Below, one piece after another: positions 62,867 through 64,000 of a stretch of DNA of 64,000 nucleotides. The notes under the pieces are model-generated. The model did not search any database. It saw only the letters and a list, made by a program, of their open reading frames with translations, and had not been told where the DNA came from. Both the position numbers and the translations under genes were made by a program. The stretch's first letter is position 1. Every line of letters starts with the position of its first letter. The stretch is from Roseomonas sp. KE2513 (GTDB taxonomy: Bacteria; Pseudomonadota; Alphaproteobacteria; Acetobacterales; Acetobacteraceae). The DNA lies in contig NZ_RCVR01000003.1 of assembly GCF_016107305.1 (NCBI RefSeq), forward strand, positions 241,487-305,486, read 5' to 3'.

Positions 62867-63385
62867 TCACGCCATTCCCGCGTTCTCGCGGCCGCGCAGG
62901 CGCCGGATGAGGCCAATGATCGGCGCGACGGTGAGTGCCAGCAGAATGCTGCCCCCGACGAGCAGGGTGATCGTGCGGTTCCAGAGCTTCTCCATGGCCA
63001 TGTCGGTCGTCGGCAGCTCCGGATGCGCGGGGTCAGCGAGCACGGTGACGCTGTAGCTGCCGGAATGCACGTCCGTGAAGACGTAGTTCACGTCGCGCGA
63101 CACCGAACCCGACTTCGTCTGCACGGAGAGCGTGGCGTCGCAGATGTTGAGCACGAGCTTGGAGCTGCAGGATCCCTCCGTCACGCGGCCGCCGGCCACG
63201 GGCGCCGCCGTGTCGCGGATCCGCCAGTCGCTGACGAGGTTCGGAACCGTGTAGACGGCCATGGCGGCGAGCATGGCGCCGAACATCAGCGTGCCCAGCA
63301 GGGCCCAGAGGGTCTGCCGCCAGTCGGCCTCCGGCGGCGGAAGAGTGAGGGGTTGGTTCGGTTGGGTGTTGTTCTGCATGGCCAA
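62867..63385 (-). CDS. Hypothetical membrane protein (GDYXXLXY-like / unknown)
   Basis: 172 residues with two membrane segments, one near the N-terminus (ALLGTLMFGAMLAAMAVYTV) and one near the C-terminus (ITLLVGGSILLALTVAPIIG), enclosing a ~70-residue soluble region with two Cys (GSCSSKLVLNICDAT). Likely faces outside the cytoplasm and could form a disulfide. I do not recognise the family. Downstream of another unknown membrane gene on the same strand. Confidence 0.7.
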   Translation of the reverse strand: MAMQNNTQPNQPLTLPPPEADWRQTLWALLGTLMFGAMLAAMAVYTVPNLVSDWRIRDTAAPVAGGRVTEGSCSSKLVLNICDATLSVQTKSGSVSRDVNYVFTDVHSGSYSVTVLADPAHPELPTTDMAMEKLWNRTITLLVGGSILLALTVAPIIGLIRRLRGRENAGMA

Positions 63386-63414
63386 AGGCTAGCAAGCCGC
63401 CCACGAGGGAGAAG

Positions 63415-63975
63415 TCACGCGCCGGTTACATTTTCGGCATCGGGTCGTCCCTCCTGCGCCAGGATGCGGCGCGCCGCATCGGCCTGCCGGTAGCGGGCGA
63501 TGAGATCGGCGAAGCCCTGCACCTTCAGGTTGCGCGGCGGAGCGGCCGCGAAGGTCACGATGCGGCGCCTCGGGTCGAGCTTCACGCGGCGCCCGCGCGG
63601 CAGGCGGGCCGGAAAGAGCGCTTCCGGCGGGAGCAGGATGCGGGTGATCACGCGGCCCCGGTCCACGGACATGTCGAGATCCGCCACGTGCTCCCAGGGG
63701 ATGGGGCGGTCCAGCCCGCCGATGAGCAGGGAGTTCGGGCGGAGGACCAGGAACGGCCTGTCGCCCCGCCGCAGCAGCGGCACCCCGAAGAGGATGAGAA
63801 GAAGGCCGAGCCCCCCGCCCGCGCCGGCCACGATCCGCTCCTCCGTGACGCCGACGCCGGGCACGTCCAGGGCGAGCAGGGAGAGGGCACCGGCAGCCAG
63901 GATCCCGCCGAAGGCGAACAGGAAGATGGCGCCGGCCCGGGTGTTCTCGTGCAACGCGACCGGCTCCTCCGCCAC
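63415..63975 (-). CDS. Hypothetical membrane protein with PH-like C-terminal domain
   Basis: 186 residues with two N-terminal membrane helices (IFLFAFGGILAAGALSLLAL and GAGGGLGLLLILFGVPLL) and a soluble region (FLVLRPNSLLIGGLDRPIPW, DLDMSVDRGRVITRILL) that looks like the PH-like domain common in small two-helix membrane proteins. No function can be assigned. Starts 25 bases from the end of the window. Confidence 0.7.
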   Translation of the reverse strand: MAEEPVALHENTRAGAIFLFAFGGILAAGALSLLALDVPGVGVTEERIVAGAGGGLGLLLILFGVPLLRRGDRPFLVLRPNSLLIGGLDRPIPWEHVADLDMSVDRGRVITRILLPPEALFPARLPRGRRVKLDPRRRIVTFAAAPPRNLKVQGFADLIARYRQADAARRILAQEGRPDAENVTGA

Positions 63976-64000
63976 GCCGGTCGCGTCGGCCTCCAGCGCT

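Overview
The window is about 64 kb of very GC-rich DNA with strong G/C third-position bias. It looks like chromosomal DNA of an alphaproteobacterium, most likely the Acetobacteraceae (Roseomonas-like). This rests on a stand-alone F0 ATP-synthase cluster with both b' and b subunits, a biliverdin bacteriophytochrome paired with BphO heme oxygenase, a Rhizobium-type asparaginase and the overall gene style. The taxon is an inference; no rRNA is present.

Layout. 1-1.2 kb: end of an HWE sensor kinase and a response regulator. 1.2-4.3 kb: Smr protein and lutC-X-lutB. 4.4-7.1 kb: peptide-type binding protein coupled to an adenosine-deaminase-like hydrolase. 7.3-10.1 kb: LysR regulator and OpgH. 10.4-13.7 kb: bphP-bphO. 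14.1-20.6 kb: a TetR-controlled ABC uptake cluster (permease, epimerase, GNAT, DHDPS-like enzyme, ATPase) with a divergent NMT1-type binding protein. 20.6-24 kb: glycosyltransferase, RsmB, DMT exporter. 24.2-27.4 kb: a large RTX repeat protein and a small gene sharing its leader. 27.6-31.2 kb: rfbCBDA (dTDP-rhamnose). 31.4-36.6 kb: folD, YggT, tRNA-Ala, an SDR, and trxA-sugar dehydrogenase-gpx. 36.8-40.2 kb: tatA, mtnB-mtnD-mtnC (methionine salvage) and corA. 40.2-47.5 kb: PepSY protein, EcsC, a plsC-GT2-asparaginase operon, DUF2891 and YqaA. 47.9-53.8 kb: RlmL-like methyltransferase, ABC exporter and atpI-B-E-F'-F. 54-64 kb: binding protein, radical SAM protein, duplicated-domain secreted protein, TPR lipoprotein-ispE, tRNA-Gln and several membrane proteins of unknown role.

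The most unusual feature is a dispersed intergenic element of about 200-300 bp with at least six copies (near 1.0, 7.1, 31.2, 33.8, 42.9 and 47.5 kb). Each copy starts 11-44 bp after a stop codon with an AATTCC-centred hairpin, then a conserved linker and a pyrimidine tract; most copies add further hairpins. Stem bases differ between copies in a paired, compensatory way, so the fold appears to be selected. Five of the six lie between convergent genes. Other points of interest are a pair of matching palindromes in the TetR cluster, the RTX gene with a 135-bp tandem duplication and a sister leader upstream, and an operon joining thioredoxin to a Cys-type glutathione peroxidase.

Most genes are ordinary chromosomal functions in short operons with 1-4 base stop/start overlaps, several using GTG or TTG starts. 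I saw no CRISPR array, intact insertion sequence, prophage or rRNA.
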